Positions 34,787 through 48,901 are shown, numbered from the stretch's first letter. The stretch: DNA of 64,000 nucleotides from Panax quinquefolius (GCA_020205615.1 CM035164.1:121516307-121580306), one strand, 5' to 3'. Numbers and translations are program-made. The notes: a model not told the origin generated them from the sequence alone.

Positions 34787-36120
34787 TGTAATACCCCAAA
34801 TTATTAATAAATGAAATTTAATTTTCTCTTTTTATTATTTTGAAATAGTAAGGGTTGAATTGATTAATGTGGTTAGTTATGGGTAAAATGCATATATTTT
34901 AAAAAATAAGGTGGTTATAAAATATTCATTGTTGTTTGGGAATATTCGTTTGGTCGTGGAATATTCTTTTTGCCGAGGGAATATTCGCATTTACTGCCAG
35001 CTTTTTGTGGGCCCCATAACTGAAAAGCGATTGGATGAAGAAAACGACAATTATAAGTTGTTTATAAATAATCGGCAGTAGTGGTTACCAAGTAACACTC
35101 GTTGGAATACCCGTGGTTAAAAACACGATGTCTGGCGTTGTCAGACAAGAAGATTACCCAAGATTGCACCAATTATTGATTCTTACGTAAGAAGGCACTA
35201 CTCAATAATTGTTACAAGAAGCATCGCTCAATATTTTATTTTATTGATTCAATAATTCATTGCGTTGATATTTTATATTACTTGTTGTTTCAATAATTGT
35301 CACTACACAAGATTTTCCATTATCGGCAATAATTCATATTATCCTAATAATATTATTAGAAAACATTATCGATAAATGTCTAGAAAATTTTGTCTAAGGA
35401 GAGGTTTGGTCACCTAATCATGCCGCAAAGAAGGAGAAATCCTTATTGGTAAGCCCTCTTTCCTCGGGAACTACTGGTTGCACAAGATCGTGATTCTCAG
35501 AATATTATTTGTGAATAATTAATTATTGATTTATATGATGAGAAAAATATTGATTTTATGTGGTTATAGATGGAGAAAATTTTTAAAGTGACAATTGTTA
35601 AAAATTGATATTTTATCTTTTCCGATAAAATAATATTTTAGTATATTATATAATAATGATGATATTTTTACAATGAATGTGGGATATATGAAGTATATGA
35701 GGAGGAAGAGTATTTTTGTTGCAAAAGTTGTTTAAAACATGTTAAACATGTCTCATGGACCCATTTCTCGATCAAATTTGATTATAGCTTGTAAAATTGC
35801 CCGCTTATGGATTTCGGTCAATTTTGTTTGGAATTTGGAAAAACTTTCTTCCGCAAAGTTGTAGAAATTGAATTTCCTATAAAAATTCGCAAGATTCAAT
35901 TTTCCGATAAAAGGCTTATTTATTATGAATTATCAAGTTCAAGTTCAAATAATTGATTTTTGAAAGTTTTAAATATTTTAATATACAAAAACGTTTTTTT
36001 TGTGATGTAGGCTACTTGAGTGGTCGATCTTTGACTAAAATATTGGGCATAGAAAATTTATATATATATATATATTATTATTATATTAAATTTTCTCGCT
36101 TTGTGTTCTAAGCATTTTCC

Positions 36121-36128
36121 TATAAATA
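36121..36128 (+). promoter_or_regulatory. LTR TATA box, element D
   Basis: CCTATAAATAGGG context. It is the predicted core promoter for transcription into element D, with a GAG-GTAATGG donor-like site about 180 bp downstream. Confidence 0.65.
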
Positions 36129-36779
36129 GGGTGCTTAGGTTAGAATTAAAATCACACCGTAAACTACTGATTTCTCTCTTCTCTCTCTATAATATCGAGC
36201 GTATTTTGTGAGTATTTTAGTACTTTGAGTATTGCTATACTGAAGTGCAAGTTCTTTCAAAGACTATATCCAAAGATTCCAAATGTAAGTATTATTCTTT
36301 TGAGGTAATGGATATTTTTTTTTAAAATGATATTATTTCTTCAATATCATTATGCCAAAATATTGGTTGGAACTTTTATCAAATTTGGAACTTTTTCACG
36401 TTTGGGTTACTATTCATGAATTACTATTCACGAAAGTTACTATTCACGAGTTACTATTCACGAAGCACTGATAATTTTTTTGTGAAATTTCTATCTTTTA
36501 GTGTTTGAGTTACTATTCACGATATACACGACACTATTCACGAATACGACACTTATTCACGTAAAATTAAATTTTTGTTTTTCGTCTAAATATCTATTAT
36601 GGATACTAGCTTTGATTGTATCCATGTTTTGATCATTCTTGAATTTTACTCCACTCTGATTATTTATGAAGTATTTTTGAACTTGGATTGTGTAAATTAA
36701 GAATCCTTAATATTTGTTCTTTTGTTTCACTGGATTCGTTTTCTTTAAAATATTTTCATCATCCTCACCCTAAATGATG

Positions 36780-36930
36780 ATATAACTAAATATCTTTGGC
36801 GTGTAGTGCAAAGATGAATGAATGATTTCGATGAATATCTTCGGCCGTAGTGTCAAAGATGAATAGGTGTTTAGATGAACACTTACTTAATCGATGAATA
36901 TCTTCGGCACCAGTAGTGCAAAGATGAATA
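36780..36930 (+). repeat. GTAGTG-loop hairpin array, element D 5' LTR
   Basis: Stem ATCTTTG 36792-36798, loop GCGTGTAGTG, stem CAAAGAT 36809-36815. Further units near 36836 and 36898 with ATCTTCG on the left. Confidence 0.72.
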
Positions 36931-37480
36931 TTTGATTTCGTATATATATCGATTGATGTTACAAGGATAAAAGATAGACGATGAACTTTTATATTCATAT
37001 ATAGAAGATAGTAGATTTCATTCTCTACTTAACTCTTCTAATGAATTATTATTTCTGCTGCGAATATTGATTTAAAACTTGTTGTCTATTGTATTCTATT
37101 AGATTTTTTTTCCCTGTTGAAGACTAACGATAATTTGTTTTGTATTATCTTAGTCATAATGTTCTTTACTGGGCTAGTTGAGCTCACCCTTTTCCTTTTT
37201 GTTCCATTTTTCTTCTCAAGAGGCGAGAATGTAGCGAGTACTTGTCGGGGTATGGAATGATGGTTCTAGAAGTTATTTTAGTAGTCCTCACCATTTTTGT
37301 AAAATAATGTATTAATAATTGAAATGAGGATTTATTTGAGTGTGGATATTGTCTAGATGACAATATTTGTATTTAAACTCACAGCTTTTTTATGTCAGAC
37401 AATAAAGTTGTAGTTATTTCATATCATGTATTTTGACGACTCGTGAATGGGTGTCAGATACCTATTTTGGGGGCATCACA

Positions 37481-40400
37481 AAGTATAAGAGCTTAGGGAT
37501 ATGATCTCCGCGCGAGATCGGGGAATAGTACTAGGAGGGGAGAGACGAGTAATCCTTCGCTAAGATGTCATACCTAAGCTTGTTTGTTGGTAAGTTGAAG
37601 TATATGGTTAATATGTGATATGTTAATTTGTTTAATTAACCCTTGTTTTATGATGATATTTAAGAATGGCAAATTGAGAATATTAACGGTGGAGTTAATG
37701 AGACCGTGGAAACACCTTTAATCACCACCCATAGGGAACGTGTAACAGAAGGCAATATTCCTCCCAGTAAAACAACACCACCGAAAGCGTATTTGATGAA
37801 CGACGGATGTTTAGGAGCTTTTTGCAGCTTCATGCAAAACCGCACGAGGAGACTCGTGTATAGAATACGTGGAAATGATAAGAACGCGCCATTGTCACTG
37901 ACACGCAAGCGCTTCAAAGAGTTAGACCACCGAATTTAAGGGAAAGCCGAATCCGATCACGGTGGAAACGCGGGTGAAGCAAATTACCAAGATATTCTAT
38001 GTCTTGGGATGCACGGAGGAACAGAGGTTCCATTCGCCACCTTTATGTTCCGTGGGCGAGGCAAATTATCGGTGGGAGTCTCAGAAACGTATCTCACCAC
38101 AGACTCAGCATGTCTTGGGAAACGCTTCGTAAAGTTTTCAACGAAAAAATACTTTCCCGAAAGTATTCGCCATATAAAGGAGGTAGAGTTTATTAGACTA
38201 AAACAAAACAACATGACGGTGTCCCAATACGAGGCGAAGTTCACAGAGTTATCAAGGTTTGCACCTCATTTGGTAGAGAATAAGGAACTAATGACGAGGA
38301 TGTTTCGAGAGGTTTAAAACCCGAGATTCTAAGAATATCTTATCTCTCATAAATTTTCTTTATATTCGATGTTGTCAATGTGGCTCAATTATTAGAGCGA
38401 GATAATGAATAATGCTCAACCAAGGGACCGCAAGGTGGTCATATCGGCAAGGCGGTAATGGCCATCGAGCAATGAAAACCAATGGGGAGGAAAACATTCA
38501 GATTAAAAAGCTAGAACCACTCCGTGGTAATCGTGGCCATGAAAAAAAGAAGAAGCGAAGCCTGGGGAGATTTTAAAAAGAGAGATTCAACAATGACAAT
38601 GTGAAGACGCCAAGACCAAAGAATAACCGGGTTCCAAGGAGGAGAACAACCACCGATTATATGCTATAAGTGCGGAAAAGAAGGACATATCGCACCAAAC
38701 CGCCCACAACATTTTAAGGTATGTTATAATCATGGAAAGGAAGGACATATCGCTCGAGATCAGATCAGAATGAAACCAAGTCCAATGGGATGGTGACTCA
38801 AAAGGTCGTCCCCGCAAAAGTCAAAGTCAATAGCCTCGGAAGAGCGTTTGTCGTGATCGGTCAACATGCGAGAACCCAAACGAGGTGATCACGGTAAGCT
38901 AATGATAAATTCATGCGAAGTTTATACATTACTTGATAATCTGGGTATACCCATTCATTTATCTCTCCTACTTGTGCTCAACGCTTAAACTTTACTCCGA
39001 GAAATTAGACTTTGACCTTATCTGTGGAAACTCCGCTAGAGAAAACTTTCATCACATCCACTCGCTTATAAATCTTGTTTGATCCAAGTTGGCACCATCA
39101 CATTACTCGTCACCTTATATCTCTTTAAAGATACTTGCTTTTGATGTGATTTTAGGGATTGATTTGTTAACTACTCATCACGCCAAATTGATTATTTTCG
39201 TAAGGTCATTAGTTTTCATATTCCTAATCAACTCCGTTGTGCGAATTCAAGCAACTAAACCATTAAAATCAATCACCGTCATTTCAAGTCATAAAGCTAT
39301 TCGCTTATCAAAAATGGATGTCAAGATTTCTTAGCCCATGTTATGGATTTGAATAACGACACGCCGATTTGAATAATATTCTGTTGTTATCGACTTTCCC
39401 GATGTATTTCAAGAACTTCCCGTGGCCTACCCCGTAACGTGAAGTTGAATTCTTTATCGACCTTAAACCCGGTACAAATCCCATTTCTAAAACCCCATAT
39501 CGAATGGCTCCTATCAACTTCGAGTTAAAGGTCCATCTACGGAGTCATTGGACATCGATTTCATTCGGCCCCAGACATCTCCTCGGGGTGCTCTGCTTTT
39601 ATTCAGAAAGAAGAAAGAGGGGAGTATGCAACTTTGTATCGATTACGGAATTAAACCATGTCACTATCAAGAATAGTATCCGCTACCTCGCATTGATGAC
39701 CTGTTTGACCAGCTTTCAAGGAGCGAATTTTTTCAAAGATCGATCTTCGCTTCGGATATCATCACCGGTGATGGTTAGAATCGAGGATATTCCAAAGACC
39801 GCTTTCGTAACTCTCTATGACGGGCATTATGAATTCTTAGTCATGTCTTTTTGATCGACTAATGCTCCCGCCGCTTTCATGGATATGATGAACCGTGTGT
39901 TCAAAGAATATTTGGATCATTTTGTTGTTGTCTTTATTGATGTCATCCTCATCTATTCCAAAAGCCGTGAAGATCATGAGTGCCATTTGATTTGAAGTCG
40001 GTAATCAGAAAAGGCTTCGTGATAACAAGCTATATGCCAAGTCAAGAAATACGAGTTCGCTTGAGGAAGTAACATTCCTTGGGCACATGGTGTCAAAACA
40101 TGGAGTGTCTGGCTGACCCGGCCAAGATCAAGCAATACAAAGTTGGGAGCAACCAAAGACGGTGACCGAAGTACGTAGCTTTTTGGGCTTAGCTGGTTAT
40201 TATCGGAGATTTATGGAAGGATTTTGTAGAATCGCTACTCCATTAGCTCAGCTGACTCGTAAAGATACAAATTCGTATGGAGCGAGGAATGCGAGAAGAG
40301 TTTCCAAGATCTCAATAGGAGACTCATTTCGGCACCTATTTTGACAATACCATCTGGTTCGGATGGATTTGTTATCTACAGTGATGCTTCATGCAAAGGG

Positions 40401-42237
40401 TTAGGATGTGTTCTCATGCAACGTGGGAAAGTCATAGCTTATGCCTCGCGACAACTTAAAGAATATGAGAGAAATTATCCTACTCATGATCTAGAGTCAA
40501 GGCAGATGTTTCCGCTTAAAGATCTAGAGGCATTATCTATATGGGGAGAAAATGGAGATATATTCGAGACCATAAAAGCCTCAAATATTTCTTCACTCAA
40601 AAGAACTCAATATTCAAAGAACGACGTTGGCTCGAAATACATTGAAGATTACGACCACACTATTCAATACCATCCCGAAAAAGCAAACGTGGTAGTCGAC
40701 GCGTACGAAAGTAGAAGATCATATGCGAGAACGAAAAGCGATGATGTCAAATATACGACAGTAACCACTTTTAATCGAAAAAGTTAAAGTTGCTTTCGCC
40801 ACGTAATCTTGAGTCGATGCGTATGAAGAAGAAAGTGCGAAGGTGCTATTCCGTAAGCAAGAATCGATGAAGAAGGAATACTTGAGTCCACTCCAGACTT
40901 TGTGGTTCCTAACGATTCGGCAAGCATGAATCATGATGGAGGCACACAACACACCGCTTGCAATCCATCTCAGGAGTACCAAAATGTATCACGATCTTGA
41001 CATACATTTTGGTGGAACAATACAAGAGAGAGATCGCGAAGTTTATCTCGAGGTGTTTAACTTGTCAACGTAAAAAGGCGAGCATCAAGTGCCTAAGGGT
41101 CCATTACAACCACTGAGATTCCGAAATGGAAGTGGGAACACATAACCATGGATTTCAAGCACGGGACTTCCCACGGTTTCTCAAGGCATAAATGCTATTT
41201 GGGTTATTGTTTATAGATTAACCAAGTCCGCTTTCATTTCTTGCCGATACGGAGACTTATTCCTCGAACGTCTTGCTTTCGTACATGACGTAGATGAGAT
41301 TGTGAGATTGCACGGCACGCTAGTATCCATAGTTTCGGATCACGACCCAAGATTCACTTCAAGATTTTGGGTTAGTTTGCAAAAAAGCTATGGGCACGGA
41401 TTTACGATTTAGTTCTAAGATACCATCCTCAAACCAGACGGACAATCGAGAGGACTATTCAAACTCTCAAGATCTATTAAGACTGTGTCCTAGACTTCAA
41501 AGGCGCTTGAGATAAGTATTTACCATCAGTGAATTCTCCTACAACAACAAAGCTTATCGTGCAAGTATCGGCAATGGCTCCATTCGAGGCGCTGTATGGA
41601 AGAAAGTGTCGCTCTCCAAATCTTTGGGATGAGGTGGGTGAAGCAACGTTGTTGGGACCAGAGTTGACGCATGAATACGGAAAAAAATTCAAACGATCCG
41701 ACAACGATAAAAACCTCACAAGACCGATTAAAAGAGTTATCTTTGATCTTCATCGAAAGGACGTGAATTGGATATCGAGATCATGTGTTGTTACGTGTTG
41801 CTCCATGGAAAGGAGTTACGAGGTTTGGAAAGAGAGGAAAGCTCAATCTTGATTCATCGCCCATTTTAATCCTCGATCGAGAAGGAATCATGGCCTAAAG
41901 ACCCGCTTTACCGCCAAGTATATCTCGTGTTCATAACGTTTTTCACATATCTATGTTACGTAAATATGTGGAAGACCCAACCACATTATTGAGTTAGAAC
42001 CGGATGAAATAGCGGAAGATTTAACATATGAAGAGGTTTCGCTCAAATCTTGGATAAGAAGAAACATATTCTACGCCCAAGAGGTTGTACCTCAAGTCAA
42101 AGTTTTGTGGAGAAACCACGATGTTAAGGAAATGACCGGGAGTTAGAATCAAATGAAGTCAAGGTATCTTTACCTTTCAATATACCAGTAATGCACGTAC
42201 CCAATTCCGAGGGCGAAATTTCTTAAGAGGGAGGTCG
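37481..42237 (+). pseudogene. Element D interior: degenerate Ty3/gypsy chromovirus gag-pol
   Basis: Domains in order, in shifting frames. Leader 37481-37665. Gag from ATG 37666 (in-frame stop at codon 4), with LKQNNMTVSQYEAKFTELSR near 38190-38260. Two zinc-knuckle blocks near 38660-38760 ([11 protein letters not shown] and a CYNHGKEGHIA variant). Protease-side block FDVILGIDLLTTHHAKL near 39140. RT near 39480-40010, where the catalytic FIDDIL reads FIDVIL. RNase [16 protein letters not shown] near 40375. Integrase about 40900-41480, with NAIWVIVDRLTK-like remnants. A chromodomain-like tail 41960-42180, then the polypurine stretch AAGAGGGAGG. The order and the tail ending in a SRYPHLF-like block place it in the Del/Tekay group. 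Many frameshifts and the lost Asp make it non-functional as written. Confidence 0.8.
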
Positions 42238-43159
42238 TGTAAGACCTCAACTTTTTGAATAAAGATGAATTTTCTATAATTATCATTTTGAATATTATGG
42301 AATGAATTTAATATAATGTTATAGTTGTGGGTAATATTTATAAATTTTGCAAAAGTATGCAAGTTGTCATATTATATTCGATTGGCTCGGAAATATTCTT
42401 TTTGTCGGGGAATATCCGTCTGCGACGATACAATCATTAGTGGACCCTACAATGTAATTATTATCGGATTGAGAAAACGACAAAAATATTTTATGAAAAT
42501 AACGGTGGAAGTTTTACCATTAATACCGCTTGAACTACTCCAGTAGTAAAGTAATGAATAATGTCTGTCGTGATTGCGAAGTACACCTGGTATTTATTAT
42601 TAAGGCTTATGTGATAAGTCACTCGGTTTTGTTTTATTAATATTATTAACATAATAAAATGTAAAAGCTTTTATATAAACAAAATACTTTTATAAAGTTA
42701 TTCGTTTTATTAAAGCTAATAGTAAAATCTTTTTATATAAAAAAGTAATACTTTTATAAAGTTATTTATTTTATTAGATAATAATTAGAATATATTATAT
42801 TTTATTATGCGTAGTGTTGCAGATAGTGCTGCGTAGTGTTGCATAGTATATTGCATAGTAAAATCTTTTTATAAAGTTTTTCATTTTATTAGATTATAAA
42901 TATAATATATTATATTTTATTTAAAAGATTTTGCTTTAAATATGGACCGTCGAGATTAAAGTAAATCAATCTGGACCATTCATGAGTTAGTTACTATGCA
43001 TTCCATTTTTCTATAAATAAACTCATTCCTTTATTATTTTCTTACGAATTCACTAAACTCTGAGAGAAAAAATTTTAGAGAAAGAAAAAGAGAAGTCTCG
43101 CTACCTTTCTTTTTTCCTATATCCAGCTTTTTTACGAAGGGATATTATTCTTTTGTATT

Positions 43160-43640
43160 CATGAAGAGAACTTCATTATTCCATTCCTTATTATACGGTT
43201 GAATAACTCAGTATAAGCGGACTACCCTATACTTGGTGACATTCTTCTATTATTCTATCTTTTTATTATTCTCATTGAATATCCTATCATGTGTTTTACA
43301 ATCGGACCGGTTCCGCTTTTATTATTCTGCTGGAACATTCTCATCATGCTTTTACGCCGGACCTGGTTCTCGTCTTTATTATTCATTGGAACATCCCGTC
43401 TGCATGCGTTTATGCCGACTTGTTCCGTTATTATTATTCTGTTGAATAACTTGCCTACATCAAGTACCGCATGCACGGTGATTTCTGTTGTTATTCCATT
43501 ACTTATTATTCGGTGGAACATCCCGCGGTTGTGAATTTCACCCGACTGGTTCCGTTATTATTATTCTGTTGGAATAACCTGTCTATGCGAAGTACCGCAT
43601 GCATGGTGATTTCTTTTGTTATTCCATTCGTTATTATACT
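43160..43640 (+). repeat. TTATTCC hairpin array, LTR at 42238
   Basis: Units of about 80-90 bp with GGTTCC or TTATTCC left arms, a TTTATTATTCTG core and GGAACAT or GGAATAAC right arms. Confidence 0.72.
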
Positions 43641-43879
43641 CAATTGGTTAAAATTTTGACTTCTATACTCCATGAAATTAGTGGAATATCCTTGATATTT
43701 GCGCTTCATCCAGTATCTTTTCATGGAAATATTCTTCTGAGCATTCTTGAATTTTACTTTACAAAGAAGTATCATGTTGACAATTTAGACGTTATTAGTT
43801 CCTGGAAAAATTAATTCGTGAACTTGTTTTATTGAATTCTTATATCATTGTCATCATCCTCATGTTTATTTTTTTTTGA

Positions 43880-44190
43880 AAGTCATCTGTGGCCTGTAGT
43901 GCATATATGGACTTGGTATGATTATGACCAGGGATCATTGGGTATAATCATGACCGTAATGTTACAAATGATGTGGAAAAAGTCCTCATTGGCCCGTAGT
44001 TTATTGATGGACAGTTTTTGGTATGATTATGACTATGGATTCTCTTCGGCTAAGGGAGCAAAGTTGAATTATTTTATGGCATGATCAGGACCGTTGATGA
44101 AAACACGATTATCTTTGGCCCGTAGTGCATGGATAATTCGTGGTCGTGATACTAAATAATATCCTTGGCCGTAGTGCGAGGATGAATTGA
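43880..44190 (+). repeat. GTAGTG-loop hairpin array with altered stems, family-B LTR
   Basis: Unit at 44161-44183: stem ATCCTTG, loop GCCGTAGTG, stem CGAGGAT. A unit near 44109 has an outer stem ATTATC/GATAAT, and one near 43890 a CATCTGTGG left arm. The loop is shared while the stems differ. Confidence 0.7.
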
Positions 44191-44732
44191 TGATGTGGAT
44201 TATTTATTAAAATTTGAGTCCCAATGATAAAAGTGATGAAAAACTTTTAAATCATAAAAGATAGTAGATTTTATTCTCTACTTGACTCTTTTAATGGATT
44301 GCTTGTCATTGCAGTTAAACTTGATGTCTATTGTATTTTATCGCTTTTAACATTGTTGGAGACTAATGATAATTTATTCTGCATTATCTTAGTCAATATT
44401 TCTTCTTTGGCTAGTTAAGCTCACCCTTTTCTTTCACCGTTCTCTTTAGAAATGAGAACGTAGCTGGGATGAGTCGGGGAATGGAGTGATGGTCCGGATG
44501 ATAGTATTAGCTAGTAGTCCTCACTATTCTATAAAATAGTGTGACAATAAATGTAATGAGGACTTATTCTGAGAGTGGATATTGTCTAGAAGACAATATT
44601 TGTATTTAAACTCACAGCATATGTTTTTTCGTATTATACATGACTGTTGTATTATTAGTTTGTATTTGAATTTTGTACCATGTATTTGGCGACTCAAGAT
44701 GGGTCATGTATACCTATTTTGGGGGCGTCACA

Positions 44733-45640
44733 TGTAAGACCCCGAATTTTTTTTAAATAAAATGGAATTTCCTTTACTTATTATTTTGAAATAGTAAGGG
44801 TTTATTTGATTAATGTGGTTAGTTATGGGTAAAATGCGCAAATATTTTTTAAATAAGCAAGTGGTTATAAAATATTCGTTGTTGTTGGGGAATATTCGTT
44901 TGGTTGTGGAATATTCTTACTGTCGGGGAATATTCGTACGACGGCGCAACCTTTTGTGGGTCCCATAACGGAAAGCGATTGGATGAAGAAAACGACAAGT
45001 ATAAGTTGTTTATAAATAACGACGTAGTTATTCTCAGATAATCTTGTTGGAATACCCGGTGGTTAAAACACAATAATGTCGCATTGTTGAAGAAGACACA
45101 AGATTGCACCAATTATTGATTCTTACGTAAGAATGCACTTTACTCAATAATTGTTACAATGAATTATTATTCTTGTATTTTATTTTATTGATTCAATAAT
45201 TCTTTGCGTTGATATTTTATATTATTATTGTATCAATAATTGTCACTACTGCGATTTTTCATTATCTAGCAATAATTCATATCTGAATAATATTATTAGA
45301 TAACATTTTTGGCAATGTCTAGAAAGTTTTGTCTAAGGAGAGGTTTGGTCATCTAATTGCAAGGCGCCAAGATGGAGAGATCCTTATTGAAATCCCCTCT
45401 TTCTTGGAACCGCACAGTTTATCAATATTGTGATTCTCGTAATATTATTTGTGAATAATTAATTATTGATTTATATGATGAGGAAAATATTGATTTTATG
45501 TGGATATATATGGAGAAAATTTTTAATGTGACAATTGTTAAAAATTGATATTTTATCTTTTCTGATAAAATAATTTATTATTATATTTTGATGGTGATAT
45601 TTTTACAATGAATGTGGGACATATGAGTATATGAGGAGAA
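44733..45640 (+). mobile_element. Truncated family-C LTR
   Basis: TGTAAGACCCCGAA begins immediately after the GTCACA of the previous LTR, with no spacer or target duplication. It follows the C LTR through the structured block (45310-45415), then stops at GAGGAG, where minus-strand B LTR sequence starts. Confidence 0.75.
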
Positions 45641-47499
45641 CACTACGGGACAATGAGGACTTTTTCCACATCATTTGTAACATTACGGTCATGATTATAC
45701 CGAATAATCCCTGGTCATAATCATACCAAGTCCATCTATGCACTACAGGCCACATATGACTTTCAACATAATATTAACATGAGGATGATGACAATGACAT
45801 AATAATTCAATAAAACAAGTTCACGAATTAATTTATCCAGGAACTAATAACGTCCAAATTGTCAACATGATACTTCATTGTAGAGTAAAATTCAAGAATG
45901 CTCAGAAGAATATTTCTATGAAAAGATGCTGGATGAAGCGCAAATATCAAGGATATTCCACTAATTTCATGGAGTATAGAAGTCAAAACTTTAACCAACT
46001 GAGTATAATAAAGAATGGAATAACAAAAGAAATCACCATGCATGCGGTACTTGCTTAGATGTACAGACATTATTCCAATGTAATAATAAGTAATCGGAAC
46101 CGTGTCAAAGCGAAATTACACCGATGTGATGTTCCAATGTAATAATAAAGAATGGAATAACAACAAATCACCATGCATGCAGACTTGCATGAAACAAAGT
46201 TATTCCAACAAAATACTAATAAAGAAACGGAACCAGTGTCCCACGTAAAACGCATGAATGCATATTCTGCGTGATAATAATAAAATGGAATAATAATAAA
46301 AAGACGGAATTCCAAAGAGTCCCAATAAAGATAAAAAACGTCCGACGAAACGCATGATAAGATATTCCAAAGTAATAATAAAGACTAATAATAGAAGAAT
46401 GTCACCAAGTATAGGGTAGCCGCGTTACTGAGTTATTCCAATGTAATAATAAAGAATGGAATAATAGAAGAATTTTACCAAGTATAGGGTAGCTTGCATT
46501 ATCAAAGTTATTCCAATGTAATAATAAAGAATGGAATAACGATGTTCTCTTCATGAATACAAAAGAAATAATACCCTTACCGTAAAAGAAACTTGATATC
46601 GAGTAGTGAAGTAACGTAAAACTCTTCTTCTTTCTCTATAATTTCTCTCTCTGAGTTTCAAAGTGAATTAAATAAGAAAATAATGAAGGAATGAGCTTCT
46701 ATTTATAAAGAATGGATTACATAAGAACTAACTCATGAACGGTCCAGATTGATTTACTTTATTCGAACGACCCATAATTAAAGCAAAATCTTTTAAATAA
46801 AATATAATATATTCTAATTATTGCATAATAAAATAAATAACTTTATAAAAGTATTTTGTTTTATATAAAAAGATTTTACTATATAAAAACACTATCTGAA
46901 GCACTATACAACACTATGCGTATAATAAAATATAATATAATCTAATTATTGTCTAATAAAACGAATAACTTTATAAAAGTATTCTGCTTTTATAAAAAAG
47001 ATTTTACTATTAGCCTAATAAAACGAATAACTTTAGAAAAGTATTCTGTTTTATATAAAAATATTTTCTGTTTTATTACGTTAATAAAACTAATAAAACA
47101 AAATTGAGTGACTTATCACATAACCATCAATAATCAATACCGGTGTGTTCTTATGTAACCACACGACATTATTCTTTATTACTTTTATAGTTCAACAGGT
47201 AGTTCAGCGATATTAACGGTAAAATTTCTACCATTATTTTCAATAAAATATTGTTGTCGTTTTCTCAATCAGACAATAATTTCGTTGTGGGGTCCACCAA
47301 TGATTGTACCGTCGTACGGATATTCTCCGACAAAAAGAATATTCCCCGACCAATCGAATATAATATGACAACTTGCATACTTTGCAAAATTTATAAATAC
47401 TACCCACAACTATAACATTATATCAAATCCACACCATAATATTAAAATAAATTATTTTGAGAAAATTAAATATTTATTCATAAAATCTGGGGTCTCACA
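45641..47499 (-). mobile_element. Family-B LTR on the minus strand, 3'-truncated
   Basis: Read on the minus strand it starts TGTGAGACCCCAG at 47499 and follows family B through the TATA region (about 46700) and the TTATTCC hairpins (46560-46010). It breaks off at 45641, in the hairpin-array region. It is the 3' LTR of a minus-strand element, because a pol end adjoins it at 47500. Confidence 0.8.
46010..46560 (-). repeat. TTATTCC hairpin array, minus-strand B LTR
   Basis: The same array in reverse, seen on the plus strand as TTATTCCAATGTAATAATAA and AGAATGGAATAAC units. Confidence 0.72.
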
Positions 47500-47863
47500 A
47501 TCTCCCCTCCTTATGGAATTTCGCCCTAGAAATTTATACACGCACTGTATCTTAGAGCAAGTGAGGATACCTTGACTTCATTTCAGATTCTAACTCTTGA
47601 GGTATAACCCTTGAGTGTTGAATATAATTCTTCTTATCCAAGATTTTAACACGTATCTCCTCAAATGTTAAATCATCTGCTATCTCGTCCGGTTCTAAAT
47701 TAATATTGTGGTTCAGGTCGTCCACATATTTACGTAACATTGATACGTTAAAAACGTTATGAAGATGCAACATACTTGGCGGTAAAACGAGTCTATAAGC
47801 CACAGCTCCTACTTAATCGAGGATTTTAAATGGGCCAATTAAATCGAGGGTTGAGATTTCCTC
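47500..47863 (-). pseudogene. C-terminal end of a gypsy pol (integrase tail and chromodomain), minus strand
   Basis: The minus strand reads FKILD, then AYRLVLPPSMLHLHNVF, VSMLRKYVDDLN and SEMKSRYPHLL (best frame 47803-47552). This is the usual end of Del/Tekay integrase. It is followed by the CGAAATTCCATAAGGAGGGG tract before the LTR. The upstream remainder is cut off by the plus-strand LTR at 47864. Confidence 0.8.
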
Positions 47864-48901
47864 TGTGAGACCCCAGATTTTATGAATAAAGATTTAAATT
47901 TCTCAAAATATTTTTTGAATATTATGGTGTGGATTTGAGATAGTGTTATAGTTGTGGGTAGTATTTGAAAATTTTGCAAAGTATGCAAGTTGTTATAAAT
48001 ATTCGATTGGTCGGGGAATATTCTTTTTGTCGGGGAATATTCGTACGACGGCATAATCATTGGTGGACCCCACAACTGAAGTACTATCGTAGTTAGAAAA
48101 CAACAAAGATATTTTATGAAAATAACGGCGGAGGTTTTATCGTTAATACTGTTGAACTACCCTGTAGTAAAAGTACGATGTACTGGCGTGGTTGTATAAG
48201 AGCACACCTGTATTGATTATTGATGCTTACGTGATAAGTCACTCAGTTATACTACATTATTGCTACAGTAATTGTTGCATCATATCTCTCATATTATTGA
48301 TTCAATTATTGTCACAGTATCATGTGCATAATATGTTATTTTATTAAATCAATAATTGAGACGACAAAGTTATTCATATTATTAAATTATAATATTTACA
48401 ATGTCTAGAAGTTCTGTCAAGGAGAGGTTTGGTCACCTAATTACTGCGCGATAATAGGAGAAATCCTTATTGAAAGCCCCTTTTCTCAGGAACAACCTTT
48501 GATTGCTAAATATTGTGAGTTATAATATTAATGATGAATAAGTTCGTGTTGATTAAAGATGAGTACTATTCACGAAGTTACTATTTATGAGTTACTATTC
48601 CCGATTATTATGAACTTTGGTATTGTACATTCGATTCTTATTCACTGGATTACAATATTATTCCATGAGGAGATGTGCTAATTTTTCATACCGTTGTTTG
48701 AAGTTATATTAGTGAATCATTATGGACCGCTGGTGGAAAGTTATAATAGTGAATCAATATGGATCGCTGGTTTAAAGTTTTAATAGTAAATAAGTATGGA
48801 CCGTTGCTTTAAGTTTTAATAGTAAATCGATCTGGATCGTTTGTTTAAAAGTAAAACGATCTGGACCGTTCATGAATTAGTTACTATTCAATCCATTCTT
48901 C

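Larger units (their letters stand above)
34787..37480 (+). mobile_element. Family-C LTR, 5' LTR of the coding element D
   Basis: Starts TGTAATACCCC and ends GGGGGCATCACA, 2.69 kb. Contains GAATATTC motifs near 34940-34990, TATAAATA at 36121, GGTAATGG near 36305, GAGTTACTATTC repeats 36405-36560, hairpin array 36780-36930 and the GAGCTCACCC box near 37180. A degraded primer site (AAGTATAAGAGC) follows directly. Confidence 0.82.
42238..44732 (+). mobile_element. Family-B LTR at the 3' end of element D
   Basis: Starts TGTAAGACCTCAAC straight after the polypurine tract and ends GGGGGCGTCACA. This 2.5-kb copy is complete and serves as the reference for family B. TATA box at 43012; TTATTCC hairpins 43160-43640; GTAGTG-loop hairpins 43880-44185. 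Its family differs from the 5' LTR of D. Confidence 0.82.

Noticed and set aside
34505..34799. Two overlapping minus-strand open frames rich in His, Pro and Thr
   Set aside because: Low complexity, overlapping each other in different frames, no recognisable feature.
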